From a virus: a stretch of DNA of 22,404 bases. The notes under the pieces are model-generated. The model ran no database searches. It had not been told where the DNA came from and worked only from the letters and a program-made list of their open reading frames with translations. Position 1 is the first letter of the stretch; each line of letters begins with the position of its first letter. The position numbers were made by a program, and so were the translations under genes. The stretch covers positions 1 to 22,404 of IMG/VR virus record IMGVR_UViG_3300021962_005447; one strand, written 5' to 3'. Below, piece by piece: positions 5,793 to 10,649 of this stretch.

Positions 5793-6094
5793 TAGATATG
5801 CTCACCGTCAACACTACGACCCCAACCAGCCTTCTTAACAAAGAGTTCCGGTTTCACTGTTGCAGTAGTGTATACTGCCACTGTCATGGCAGCGGCACCG
5901 ATAAGAACGGCATGGCCAATCAAACTTACTGCAAGAAATGTATAACTTCCAATCGCAACACTAAACGCAATGGCCCACATCCATCCTAGGATCTGATAGA
6001 CCATATGTCGAATATTACCTTCCGGAATATTACGCAACGGACTCTTATTATAGTCGAAGATAAAATTCCAACTGTTCAGTACAATGCTTTTCAT
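5792..6094 (-). CDS. Small membrane protein, 100 aa
   Basis: An N-terminal soluble part (MKSIVLNSWNFIFDYNKSPL) is followed by two transmembrane segments, about residues 34-55 and 57-78, then a polar tail ending GWGRSVDGEHI. No family is recognised. The start ATG 6094 has a GGAAG ribosome binding site and lies 24 nt after tRNA-Lys(TTT). It is translationally coupled to the HIG1-like gene, so a shared job in the inner membrane is likely. Confidence 0.85.
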   Translation of the reverse strand: MKSIVLNSWNFIFDYNKSPLRNIPEGNIRHMVYQILGWMWAIAFSVAIGSYTFLAVSLIGHAVLIGAAAMTVAVYTTATVKPELFVKKAGWGRSVDGEHI

Positions 6095-6118
6095 TATATT
6101 CTTCCTTCATTATAAAAA

Positions 6119-6194
6119 TGGTGGACCCTCCGGGGCTCGAACCCGGGACCAATAGATTAAAAGTCTACTGCTCTACCTACTGAGCTAAAGGTCC
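6119..6194 (-). tRNA. tRNA-Lys(TTT)
   Basis: Acceptor GGACCTT/AGGGTCC, anticodon loop CTTTTAA, T loop TTCGAGC, discriminator A and CCA encoded. Confidence 0.96.
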
Positions 6195-6201
6195 GTGTTG
6201 A

Positions 6202-6411
6202 TTAGAAATCCAACGGTATACCGTAATCTTGCTTTCTGCCCTGATAATGATCATCAGTGACACAATACATATGAGGAACTAGTTTTTGTTTCTTTTCTAA
6301 TTCTTTTGCCATCTCATAATAACATGAGAATTCGTTCTTGTATCGAACTTCTTTCTTCTCAACAAATCCACCATCGGGTGTAAAAAAGAAAATGATTAAC
6401 CAATACTTCAT
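6202..6411 (-). CDS. Small hypothetical protein, 69 aa, paralogue of the next gene upstream
   Basis: The product starts MKYWLIIFFFTPDGGFVEKK and has YCVTDDHY near residue 49. It shares the layout of the 66-aa protein encoded just upstream: a YWL...F.F start, a central Cys-containing helix and a YCV(T/S)D element, pointing to a tandem duplication. The hydrophobic start may be a beta strand rather than a membrane helix, given the charged residues that follow. ATG 6411 overlaps the TGA of its paralogue (ATGA). Function unknown. Confidence 0.8.
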   Translation of the reverse strand: MKYWLIIFFFTPDGGFVEKKEVRYKNEFSCYYEMAKELEKKQKLVPHMYCVTDDHYQGRKQDYGIPLDF

Positions 6412-6608
6412 ACTTCTGGATCCTGTGCTAGTCTATACTCTTCGTCGCTCACACAGTAAAACTGTGCCTGCATTTGAGTATTAATAATTGTACGAACATA
6501 TTCGCCGGCGAACTTTTCGCATTGTTCCATGTTAGCGGCTTCAATCATTTCTCTGGCCTGAAACTCATCATTAACATCAAACAAGAAAACAAACAACCAA
6601 TAAGTCAC
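6408..6608 (-). CDS. Small hypothetical protein, 66 aa
   Basis: The product starts with GTG (6608) overlapping the TGA of the upstream gene (GTGA). It reads (M)TYWLFVFLFDVNDEFQ and later FYCVSDEEYRL. It is the paralogue of the 69-aa protein that follows. No family is recognised. The conserved Cys and YCVSD motif could mark a small structural or regulatory fold. The three genes from 6790 to 6202 are translationally coupled and driven by the promoter at 6820-6848. Confidence 0.75.
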   Translation of the reverse strand: MTYWLFVFLFDVNDEFQAREMIEAANMEQCEKFAGEYVRTIINTQMQAQFYCVSDEEYRLAQDPEV

Positions 6609-6790
6609 ACTGTGACTCCGTTAACATAATCGCCGGCGGCGTCCCATGCTTCATCTTCAGTATCGTATGAAGCCTGCGAACGAACCGCCGGACCTTCAAG
6701 AAACTTAACTCGCCATACCCACGCCCACGGAGCGGAAGGCTCAACGAGGCAAATTGGGGCAACATCTTTTTCAATCATTGCTGAACGCAT
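6605..6790 (-). CDS. Small hypothetical protein, 61 aa
   Basis: The product is MRSAMIEKDVAPICLVEPSA followed by a Trp-rich strand (WAWVWRVKF) and an acidic helix near YDTEDEAWDAAGDY. It is soluble and acidic, with no known domain. ATG 6790 has an AAGGAG ribosome binding site 9 nt upstream and follows a good sigma70 promoter. It opens a three-gene coupled operon. Confidence 0.75.
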   Translation of the reverse strand: MRSAMIEKDVAPICLVEPSAPWAWVWRVKFLEGPAVRSQASYDTEDEAWDAAGDYVNGVTV

Positions 6791-6819
6791 TTGGTATACT
6801 CCTTACTTCCTACTTTACT

Positions 6820-6848
6820 ACAATAGCAAATGTTCTAGAGTCTGTCAA
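6820..6848 (-). promoter_or_regulatory. Sigma70-like promoter (TTGACA-17-TATTGT)
   Basis: TTGACA 6848-6843 and TATTGT 6825-6820 on the minus strand with a 17-bp spacer, upstream of the three-gene small-protein operon and tRNA-Lys(TTT). Confidence 0.8.
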
Positions 6849-6858
6849 CCAAAAAATG

Positions 6859-7074
6859 TTACATCCATGCATTTCGTAATGCTTGGCGTTCCCAGCCATA
6901 GCCGTCTGCATCCGGATCTTCATCGTATTCGGGAAAGTCCTCTGGAGCAGTATCGTTGTAGTGCTCCATCTCTATCTCTTCTTCTAGACTAGCCTTCTGC
7001 CACGCATAGTATTCATCACCACGCGGATTCATAAACTTCTGCATACCAATGTCATTGAGAATCGGATCAAACAT
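6859..7074 (-). CDS. Small acidic hypothetical protein, 71 aa
   Basis: The product starts MFDPILNDIGMQKFMNPRGD and is strongly acidic in its second half, with an EDFPEYDEDPDADG stretch. I take ATG 7074, which has AAGGA upstream. An upstream GTG in the same frame would add 55 residues that are only the shadow of the 57-aa gene encoded in another frame. It is third in a run of small genes behind the promoter at 7388-7415. No function can be assigned. Confidence 0.75.
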   Translation of the reverse strand: MFDPILNDIGMQKFMNPRGDEYYAWQKASLEEEIEMEHYNDTAPEDFPEYDEDPDADGYGWERQALRNAWM

Positions 7075-7084
7075 CTGCTGTTCC

Positions 7085-7258
7085 TTAGTCAAAGAAATTA
7101 CCCTTAGCCCAATAGTAGTTGCGTAGCGAACCACTTGCCATCCAAGCGCCTTGCGGCAGCGGACCAAACATCTTGTTAGCTTTGTCCATTGCTTCAAGCA
7201 TACGATTAGCTTCAACTTCAATCCGCTTACCTGCGGCACTAAACGAATAAGTATTCAT
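7085..7258 (-). CDS. Small hypothetical protein, 57 aa
   Basis: The frame runs from ATG 7258 to TAA 7087-7085 and encodes MNTYSFSAAGKRIEVEANRM, an amphipathic helix with several Met, then GPLPQGAWMASGSL and a C-terminal NYYWAKGNFFD. The start overlaps the TAA of the preceding 33-aa gene (TAATG). The composition (no low-complexity, balanced) and tight coupling support it as real. No family is recognised. Confidence 0.7.
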   Translation of the reverse strand: MNTYSFSAAGKRIEVEANRMLEAMDKANKMFGPLPQGAWMASGSLRNYYWAKGNFFD

Positions 7259-7359
7259 TACATCATCTCACTAGGAACAAGAGCGTAACCAACTTTCATA
7301 TCTTCACGAACAACTGTGAAAACTACAAAAGCAAAAGCGGCGACTGTAAAAACAAACAT
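7258..7359 (-). CDS. 33-aa single-pass membrane peptide
   Basis: The frame from ATG 7359 to TAA 7260-7258 encodes a very hydrophobic helix (MFVFTVAAFAFVVFTVV) followed by a short polar tail (REDMKVGYALVPSEMM). An AGGGAG ribosome binding site lies about 8 nt upstream and the promoter at 7388-7415 sits just before it. It is translationally coupled to the next gene. The size and single helix resemble small phage membrane modulators, but no family is recognised. Confidence 0.65.
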   Translation of the reverse strand: MFVFTVAAFAFVVFTVVREDMKVGYALVPSEMM

Positions 7360-7387
7360 CCAACTACTCCCTACTGCCTACATTTTA

Positions 7388-7415
7388 ACAATAGCATCTT
7401 TTGGGTATATGTCAA
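7388..7415 (-). promoter_or_regulatory. Sigma70-like promoter (TTGACA-16-TATTGT)
   Basis: TTGACA 7415-7410 and TATTGT 7393-7388 on the minus strand with a 16-bp spacer. It lies between tRNA-Gly(TCC) and the 33-aa membrane peptide gene. Confidence 0.75.
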
Positions 7416-7434
7416 CCGAAAAAGTAGAAATAAT

Positions 7435-7510
7435 TGGAGCGGGCGAACGGGTTCGAACCGTCGACATCTTGCTTGGAAGGCAAGTGCTCTACCAACTGAG
7501 CTACACCCGC
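7435..7510 (-). tRNA. tRNA-Gly(TCC)
   Basis: Acceptor GCGGGTG/CGCCCGC (one T-G at pair 6-67), anticodon loop CTTCCAA, T loop TTCGAAC, discriminator T and CCA encoded. Confidence 0.96.
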
Positions 7511-7517
7511 ATTAAAA

Positions 7518-7592
7518 TGGCTCCCTAGGATGGGTTCGAACCACCGACCAGACGATTAACAGTCGTCTGCTCTACCACTGAGCTACTAGGGA
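7518..7592 (-). tRNA. tRNA-Asn(GTT)
   Basis: Acceptor TCCCTAG/CTAGGGA, anticodon loop CTGTTAA, T loop TTCGAAC, discriminator G and CCA encoded. Confidence 0.96.
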
Positions 7593-7599
7593 ATAAAAC

Positions 7600-7674
7600 T
7601 GGCATACCCTCAAGGATTCGAACCTCGACCAGCGGTTTTGGAGACCGTTATGCTGCCGTTAACACCAAGGGTAC
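7600..7674 (-). tRNA. tRNA-Trp(CCA)
   Basis: Acceptor GTACCCT/AGGGTAT, anticodon loop CTCCAAA, T loop TTCGAAT, discriminator G and CCA encoded. The D arm is divergent: TGGTGTTAACGGC replaces the usual TAGCTC context. Confidence 0.9.
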
Positions 7675-7680
7675 AAAAAA

Positions 7681-7755
7681 TGGAGCGGGCGAAGAGATTC
7701 GAACTCTCGACAGCTTCGTTGGCAACGAAGGGCTCTACCACTGAGCTACGCCCGC
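7681..7755 (-). tRNA. tRNA-Gly(GCC)
   Basis: Acceptor GCGGGCG/CGCCCGC, anticodon loop TTGCCAA, T loop TTCGAAT and an encoded CCA. Its first ten bases are also the last codons and TAG stop of the upstream oxygenase gene. Confidence 0.96.
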
Positions 7756-8219
7756 GTATAAGCGAAAGGTTTTTTATCCCAAGGATTTATACCTATTGAT
7801 TGCCTAATGCCTGTACAAGGTGTACCTGCATGTAATAAATCACTGCGAAAAATAACCGTTCGATTTGTTCTCGGTGCTATACTAACACCGTATTCTGGAA
7901 AAAATAAGTTACCACCTTTGGATACATTGACCAAAGGATAGTAAACTATACTGCACAAAGGATGAATCAGTTCGCGCCTTATGCTCCAAGCATCTTCATC
8001 TTTGTCTTTGTGCGGATCAGGTGTATCATAATTAATATGCATTTCACATCCAATCATAGCTGAGAGGTCAAAGTATTTACTTGCCATATCAACTAGCTGT
8101 GAAGCAAATGATAACTGATCTGAGTCAAACCATGTATCATCATCTGATAGAGAAACTGCCCAACGCTGAACAGCTTTTAGATCTTTCTCTGCAAATGTAT
8201 CGTCAAATATATGAAACAT
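7746..8219 (-). CDS. 2-oxoglutarate/Fe(II)-dependent oxygenase (157 aa)
   Basis: The protein has the iron-binding facial triad of the prolyl-4-hydroxylase-like 2OG oxygenases: His70-x-Asp72 in DPHKDKDE, distal His130 in LLHAGTP, and Arg139 about nine residues later, which would bind 2-oxoglutarate. Between them lie FFPEYG and SIAPRTNRTVIF, matching the core double-stranded beta helix. I start at ATG 8219, since the longer frame runs through tRNA-Ala. Such enzymes hydroxylate proteins, nucleobases or small molecules; the target here is unknown. The final codons and the TAG stop (7748-7746) are tRNA-Gly bases 1-10. It lies between two tRNAs with no ribosome binding site apparent. Confidence 0.85.
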   Translation of the reverse strand: MFHIFDDTFAEKDLKAVQRWAVSLSDDDTWFDSDQLSFASQLVDMASKYFDLSAMIGCEMHINYDTPDPHKDKDEDAWSIRRELIHPLCSIVYYPLVNVSKGGNLFFPEYGVSIAPRTNRTVIFRSDLLHAGTPCTGIRQSIGINPWDKKPFAYTRA

Positions 8220-8229
8220 AGTTATAAAA

Positions 8230-8305
8230 TGGTGGAGGATAGCGGGATCGAACCGCTGACCTATAGCTTGCAAAGCTACCGCTCTCCCAGCTGAGCTAAT
8301 CCCCC
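8230..8305 (-). tRNA. tRNA-Ala(TGC)
   Basis: Acceptor GGGGGAT/ATCCTCC with a G3-T70 pair, the hallmark of tRNA-Ala; anticodon loop TTTGCAA, T loop TTCGATC, discriminator A and CCA encoded. Confidence 0.97.
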
Positions 8306-8331
8306 GGGATATTTTACTTATCATTTAAAAA

Positions 8332-8409
8332 TGGTCGGGATAGTAGGATTCGAACCTACGACCCCCTGGTCCCAAACCAGGTGCGCTAACCAGACTGCGC
8401 TACATCCCG
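8332..8409 (-). tRNA. tRNA-Pro(TGG)
   Basis: Acceptor CGGGATG/TATCCCG, anticodon loop TTTGGGA, T loop TTCGAAT, discriminator A and CCA encoded. Its first ten bases form the last codons and TAG stop of the upstream sulfotransferase-like gene. Confidence 0.96.
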
Positions 8410-9044
8410 AATATCTTGTATAAAGGATTTCCTTTATTAAACTCTTCTAATACGTCAACGTGTTGCTCAACAAACTGTTGTGTAAAGGTTGAATCGTATG
8501 TATAACTGTATGTATCATCGTATCTATGTAGTTGATACTTAGAATAGGAATCGTTCATGTTTTCAAGGATTATTAATTCTCCCGGAAAAGATTTGAACCA
8601 TTCCCCCATTACAGAAATTTCATTAACTAATATTGTTAAAATATCTAAAGATTGAGGACCAGTCAAATGTATAGTTTCTCTATTTGTTCTAGAGTCACAT
8701 ATACTCGTTTGTTTGATACCTGCAATGCTTTTAAGTTGTTCTGTAAAGTTTAATCTTAAACAATAATATAACTTTGCAGACTTTAACAGTTCACCAATCA
8801 ATGATGCATTATGTGGATAAAGCATCAATAGGTGATCTATGTGAAACTTAGCTACTGTATTACTAATTTTTGAAAGTGCTAGTGTTTCTTTAACTATTTG
8901 TTCAATGGGCTTTAGCAGTTCGTTATCGAAGCCTCTGTTATCAGTAACAGGTTCGTAAAGGTTAACTGCGCTGTGCTCCAATTCTAAAAATCTACACAGC
9001 GAATTGCTTCCGCTTCTTGGTGTAGATATAACAAGGTGTAACAT
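8400..9044 (-). CDS. Sulfotransferase-like protein (214 aa)
   Basis: The N-terminus VISTPRSGSNSLCRFLE (residues 5-21) matches the PAPS-binding loop of the sulfotransferase/Stf0-like fold, and a later YCLRLNFTEQLKSIAG segment is placed where the 3'-phosphate motif falls. At 214 residues it is compact. The start ATG 9044 lies 5 nt after TGTAAATA with no Shine-Dalgarno, as in two other tRNA-embedded genes. The end reads Phe-Gly-Met-stop through tRNA-Pro positions 1-10. It is unrelated at the sequence level to the 198-aa sulfotransferase-like gene beyond the short motifs, so it probably acts on a different acceptor. Confidence 0.75.
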   Translation of the reverse strand: MLHLVISTPRSGSNSLCRFLELEHSAVNLYEPVTDNRGFDNELLKPIEQIVKETLALSKISNTVAKFHIDHLLMLYPHNASLIGELLKSAKLYYCLRLNFTEQLKSIAGIKQTSICDSRTNRETIHLTGPQSLDILTILVNEISVMGEWFKSFPGELIILENMNDSYSKYQLHRYDDTYSYTYDSTFTQQFVEQHVDVLEEFNKGNPLYKIFGM

Positions 9045-9049
9045 ATTAA

Positions 9050-9057
9050 TATTTACA
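9050..9057 (-). promoter_or_regulatory. Late-promoter-like octamer TGTAAATA
   Basis: This one-mismatch variant of the T4 late octamer ends 5 nt before ATG 9044. It is in the short spacer after a tRNA, in the same position as the octamers at 3879-3886 and 4893-4900. Confidence 0.45.
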
Positions 9058-9066
9058 CCTTAGTGT

Positions 9067-9160
9067 TGGTACTCTCGGGTGGATTCGAACCACCGACGCT
9101 CCCTAATCTGGGGACTATGCCGTGTATAAGACGGGTGTTTTACCACTAAACTACGAGAGC
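9067..9160 (-). tRNA. Unusual tRNA, anticodon TAT with a long variable arm
   Basis: Acceptor GCTCTCG/CGAGAGT, D arm GTTTAGTGGTAAAAC, T arm GGTGG/CCACC with loop TTCGAAT and an encoded CCA. The anticodon stem is CCGT/ACGG with a C-C at the outer pair; loop CTTATAC gives anticodon TAT (Ile, AUA). Unusually for Ile, the variable region is about 23 nt and can form a TCCC/GGGA hairpin, a feature of class II tRNAs (Leu, Ser, Tyr). The amino acid identity is therefore uncertain. Confidence 0.8.
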
Positions 9161-9161
9161 A

Positions 9162-9236
9162 TGGTATCAGTAGGTGGATTTGAACCACCGACCTACGCCT
9201 TATCAGGGCGGTGCTCTACCGCTGAGCTATACTGAT
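9162..9236 (-). tRNA. tRNA-Ile(GAT)
   Basis: Acceptor ATCAGTA/TACTGAT, anticodon loop CTGATAA, T loop TTCAAAT, discriminator A and CCA encoded. One base separates it from the tRNA with the TAT anticodon. Confidence 0.96.
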
Positions 9237-9244
9237 ATACAAAT

Positions 9245-9391
9245 TTTAGATAACCGCTCAGTTTACTATTCTTTTGCCGACTGATGTAGCTTTGTCTACA
9301 CTGTGCTTTTCCTAGGATCACAGTCATTAAGCCGCGAACAAGGTCAGTCCTCGGTATGTCGATTCGCTAACGAGCCGAACAGTTATCTAAA
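9245..9391 (-). ncRNA. Putative structured RNA C between tRNA-Cys and tRNA-Ile
   Basis: The 158-nt gap between two tRNAs is gene-free and closed by a perfect 10-bp helix, TTTAGATAAC (9391-9382) with GTTATCTAAA (9254-9245). Inside are a hairpin TCGGCTCG/CGAATCGA (9378-9359, one mismatch), a helix GACTGA/TCAGTC (9349-9344 with 9284-9279) and, nested in it, hairpins ACTGTG/CACAGT and TGTAG/CTACA. This is a compact multibranched fold of about 147 nt. tRNA processing on both sides would release it almost exactly. I recognise no known family. Confidence 0.55.
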
Positions 9392-9394
9392 CTC

Positions 9395-9472
9395 TGGAGG
9401 GACGGGCCAGATTTGAACTGGCGACTTTACGGATTTGCAATCCGTTGCATTGGACCACTCTGCCACCGTCCC
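9395..9472 (-). tRNA. tRNA-Cys(GCA)
   Basis: Acceptor GGGACGG/CCGTCCC, anticodon loop TTGCAAA on CGGA/TCCG, T loop TTCAAAT, discriminator T and CCA encoded. Confidence 0.95.
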
Positions 9473-9478
9473 AAAATA

Positions 9479-9555
9479 TGGTGCCCCAGCACGGATTCGA
9501 ACCGCGGACCTCCCGCTTACAAGGCGGTTGCTCTGGCCAACTGAGCTACTAGGGC
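9479..9555 (-). tRNA. tRNA-Thr(TGT)
   Basis: Acceptor GCCCTAG/CTGGGGC (one T-G), anticodon loop CTTGTAA, T loop TTCGAAT, discriminator A and CCA encoded. It is the first tRNA of the array in the direction of transcription. Confidence 0.96.
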
Positions 9556-9566
9556 GTGAATTTTTA

Positions 9567-9760
9567 CCACACTCTTAGGAATGTGGGTAGATAAGCATAG
9601 GACTCATTGACAGCTTGCCAGTGTGACCACGCCTCTGGCCGCGGCCCTATGCTTATCTACTCTAGGTTTTTACCACCGGTGTTGTCGCCACCAGCTTCTC
9701 ATCCCCTAGGCCGCCCACGTTAGTAGCAGTTTATTTAAAGTGTTCTGCAGGACCGCGTTC
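9567..9760 (-). ncRNA. Putative structured RNA D, leader of the tRNA array
   Basis: This gene-free stretch lies between the promoter at 9779-9807 and tRNA-Thr. It contains a perfect 15-bp helix, GTAGATAAGCATAGG (9660-9646) with its complement at 9601-9587, capped by a GC-rich region with GCCAG/CTGGC. A second hairpin, CCACA/TGTGG (9586-9582 with 9571-9567), abuts the long helix and could stack on it. Upstream, CTGGTG pairs with CACCGG (9694-9676). The sequence GTGGTAAAAA occurs twice, once after each hairpin arm. It is much more GC-rich than adjacent spacers. It is likely an abundant stable RNA or processing leader. Confidence 0.55.
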
Positions 9761-9778
9761 CCTATTAACACTAGACTA

Positions 9779-9807
9779 ACTATACGCTATCTTTATATCG
9801 TTGTCAA
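9779..9807 (-). promoter_or_regulatory. Sigma70-like promoter for the tRNA array (TTGACA-17-TATAGT)
   Basis: TTGACA 9807-9802, a 17-bp spacer and TATAGT 9784-9779 on the minus strand, directly downstream of a terminator. It would start the transcript carrying RNA D and the first tRNAs. Confidence 0.88.
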
Positions 9808-9821
9808 CATCTTTTTTGACT

Positions 9822-9860
9822 ACAATAAAAAACCCCCGGTTGCTTCAGCTTCCGGGGGTC
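9822..9860 (-). terminator. Rho-independent terminator
   Basis: On the minus strand ACCCCCGG pairs with CCGGGGGT (8 bp) around a 12-nt loop, followed by TTTTTTATT. It ends the 36-aa gene transcript and insulates the tRNA-array promoter. Confidence 0.9.
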
Positions 9861-9891
9861 TTATTAATGTAAAAATGTGCGTACACTTAGA

Positions 9892-10002
9892 TTACATTAA
9901 GCCCCCCATATCAATTGTAAAAGCACAGCCGTAATGGGTTACTTGCCAATTGCTTGACATGCGTCCTTCCGGTTTTGCTATTGATATATGTTGCTTCATC
10001 AT
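9892..10002 (-). CDS. 36-aa hypothetical protein
   Basis: A monocistronic small gene lies between its own promoter (10009-10036) and a strong terminator (9822-9860), which argues strongly that it is real. The product starts MMKQHISIAKPEGRMSS and ends HYGCAFTIDMGGLM. It is soluble, with a single Cys and no known domain. ATG 10002 or 9999 may be used; AAGG precedes both. The isolated, strongly expressed transcription unit suggests a small host-modulating protein, but nothing in the sequence says which. Confidence 0.75.
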   Translation of the reverse strand: MMKQHISIAKPEGRMSSNWQVTHYGCAFTIDMGGLM

Positions 10003-10008
10003 AACCTT

Positions 10009-10036
10009 ATTATACATGAATGTTGACTTGTGTCAA
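10009..10036 (-). promoter_or_regulatory. Consensus sigma70 promoter (TTGACA-16-TATAAT)
   Basis: Both hexamers are exact consensus on the minus strand (10036-10031 and 10014-10009) with a 16-bp spacer, 7 nt before the first ATG of the 36-aa gene. The predicted start lies very close to the ATG, so the leader is short or absent. Confidence 0.85.
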
Positions 10037-10074
10037 CCTTTTTGTTAACTTTATTTATCTTTTTGATTTAAATA

Positions 10075-10087
10075 GGGTTTTTAACCC
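10075..10087 (-). terminator. Short hairpin at the end of the queD-like gene
   Basis: GGGTT and AACCC pair around AAA, overlapping the TAA stop of the queD-like gene, followed by TATTTAAAT. A weak intrinsic terminator is possible. Confidence 0.4.
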
Positions 10088-10641
10088 TCGTAAACTGCAC
10101 TATTTGCGCTATGTTCAAACACTTCAGCACTACGTAGCTTAACACCTTGTCCAACAGGATAGCGGCAACTAAATGTCTTACCGTTGGGTAATGTGTAGCT
10201 TTCACCGCGCTGATAAGTTTCTAGAATTTCCTGCATAGTATTGTATACAAGCTCTGCAAACTTTTCACAACCTACACCTTCAACGATTCTAATATCGCAT
10301 ACTGCGCCTCGAACGTTTGGAATAGGACTTTCTGGATCGTTGAAGCCACCAATAGTAACCAAGTCGTTCATCTGCTTAAAGAATGGAAGATGAGGATCGT
10401 CATGTGCAACAACCAGTGTGTGATCGAACATGTATTCACTCCACTCCTTGAATGCCTTAAGACCACCAAAGTCCATAACCCAGTTACGGTCGTCCAGTGT
10501 TTCACTTTCAAACACTAGTTTGATACCCAGTGAGTATCCGTGTAGTAAACTGCAATGACTATGTGTACTGCGCCACTGACGGAATGTACAGCTCAGTCCT
10601 CGGTCGTTGCCATATGTTTTTGTAGATAGATATTTTGCCAT
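10081..10641 (-). CDS. queD: QueD/PTPS-like 6-carboxytetrahydropterin synthase homologue
   Basis: The 186-residue protein has the tunnelling-fold PTPS/QueD pattern: CSLLHGY at residues 30-36 (family CxxxHGH), a strand GIKLVFE, WVMDFGGLK (family MDFxxLK) and DHTLVVAHDDP (family LDHxxLN). QueD makes 6-carboxytetrahydropterin in the preQ0 route to queuosine and to 7-deazaguanine DNA modifications in phages. The second His of HGH is Tyr and the N-terminal zinc His is shifted (THSHC), so this is a divergent subfamily and its activity should not be assumed. ATG 10641 follows AGAGGAG by 9 nt; the longer frame adds an unlikely extension. The gene has its own promoter and a leader with competing helices. 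Confidence 0.8.
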   Translation of the reverse strand: MAKYLSTKTYGNDRGLSCTFRQWRSTHSHCSLLHGYSLGIKLVFESETLDDRNWVMDFGGLKAFKEWSEYMFDHTLVVAHDDPHLPFFKQMNDLVTIGGFNDPESPIPNVRGAVCDIRIVEGVGCEKFAELVYNTMQEILETYQRGESYTLPNGKTFSCRYPVGQGVKLRSAEVFEHSANSAVYEG

Positions 10642-10649
10642 TGTTATTT

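Noticed and set aside
7075-7239. N-terminal GTG extension of the 71-aa acidic protein.
   Set aside because: The extension only mirrors the 57-aa gene in another frame; ATG 7074 has its own ribosome binding site.
9237-9778. Possible additional tRNA (for example the missing Val) or tmRNA in the gene-free gaps.
   Set aside because: No T-arm TTC-A/G motif with matching acceptor and CCA, no Ala-like acceptor and no tag frame were found.
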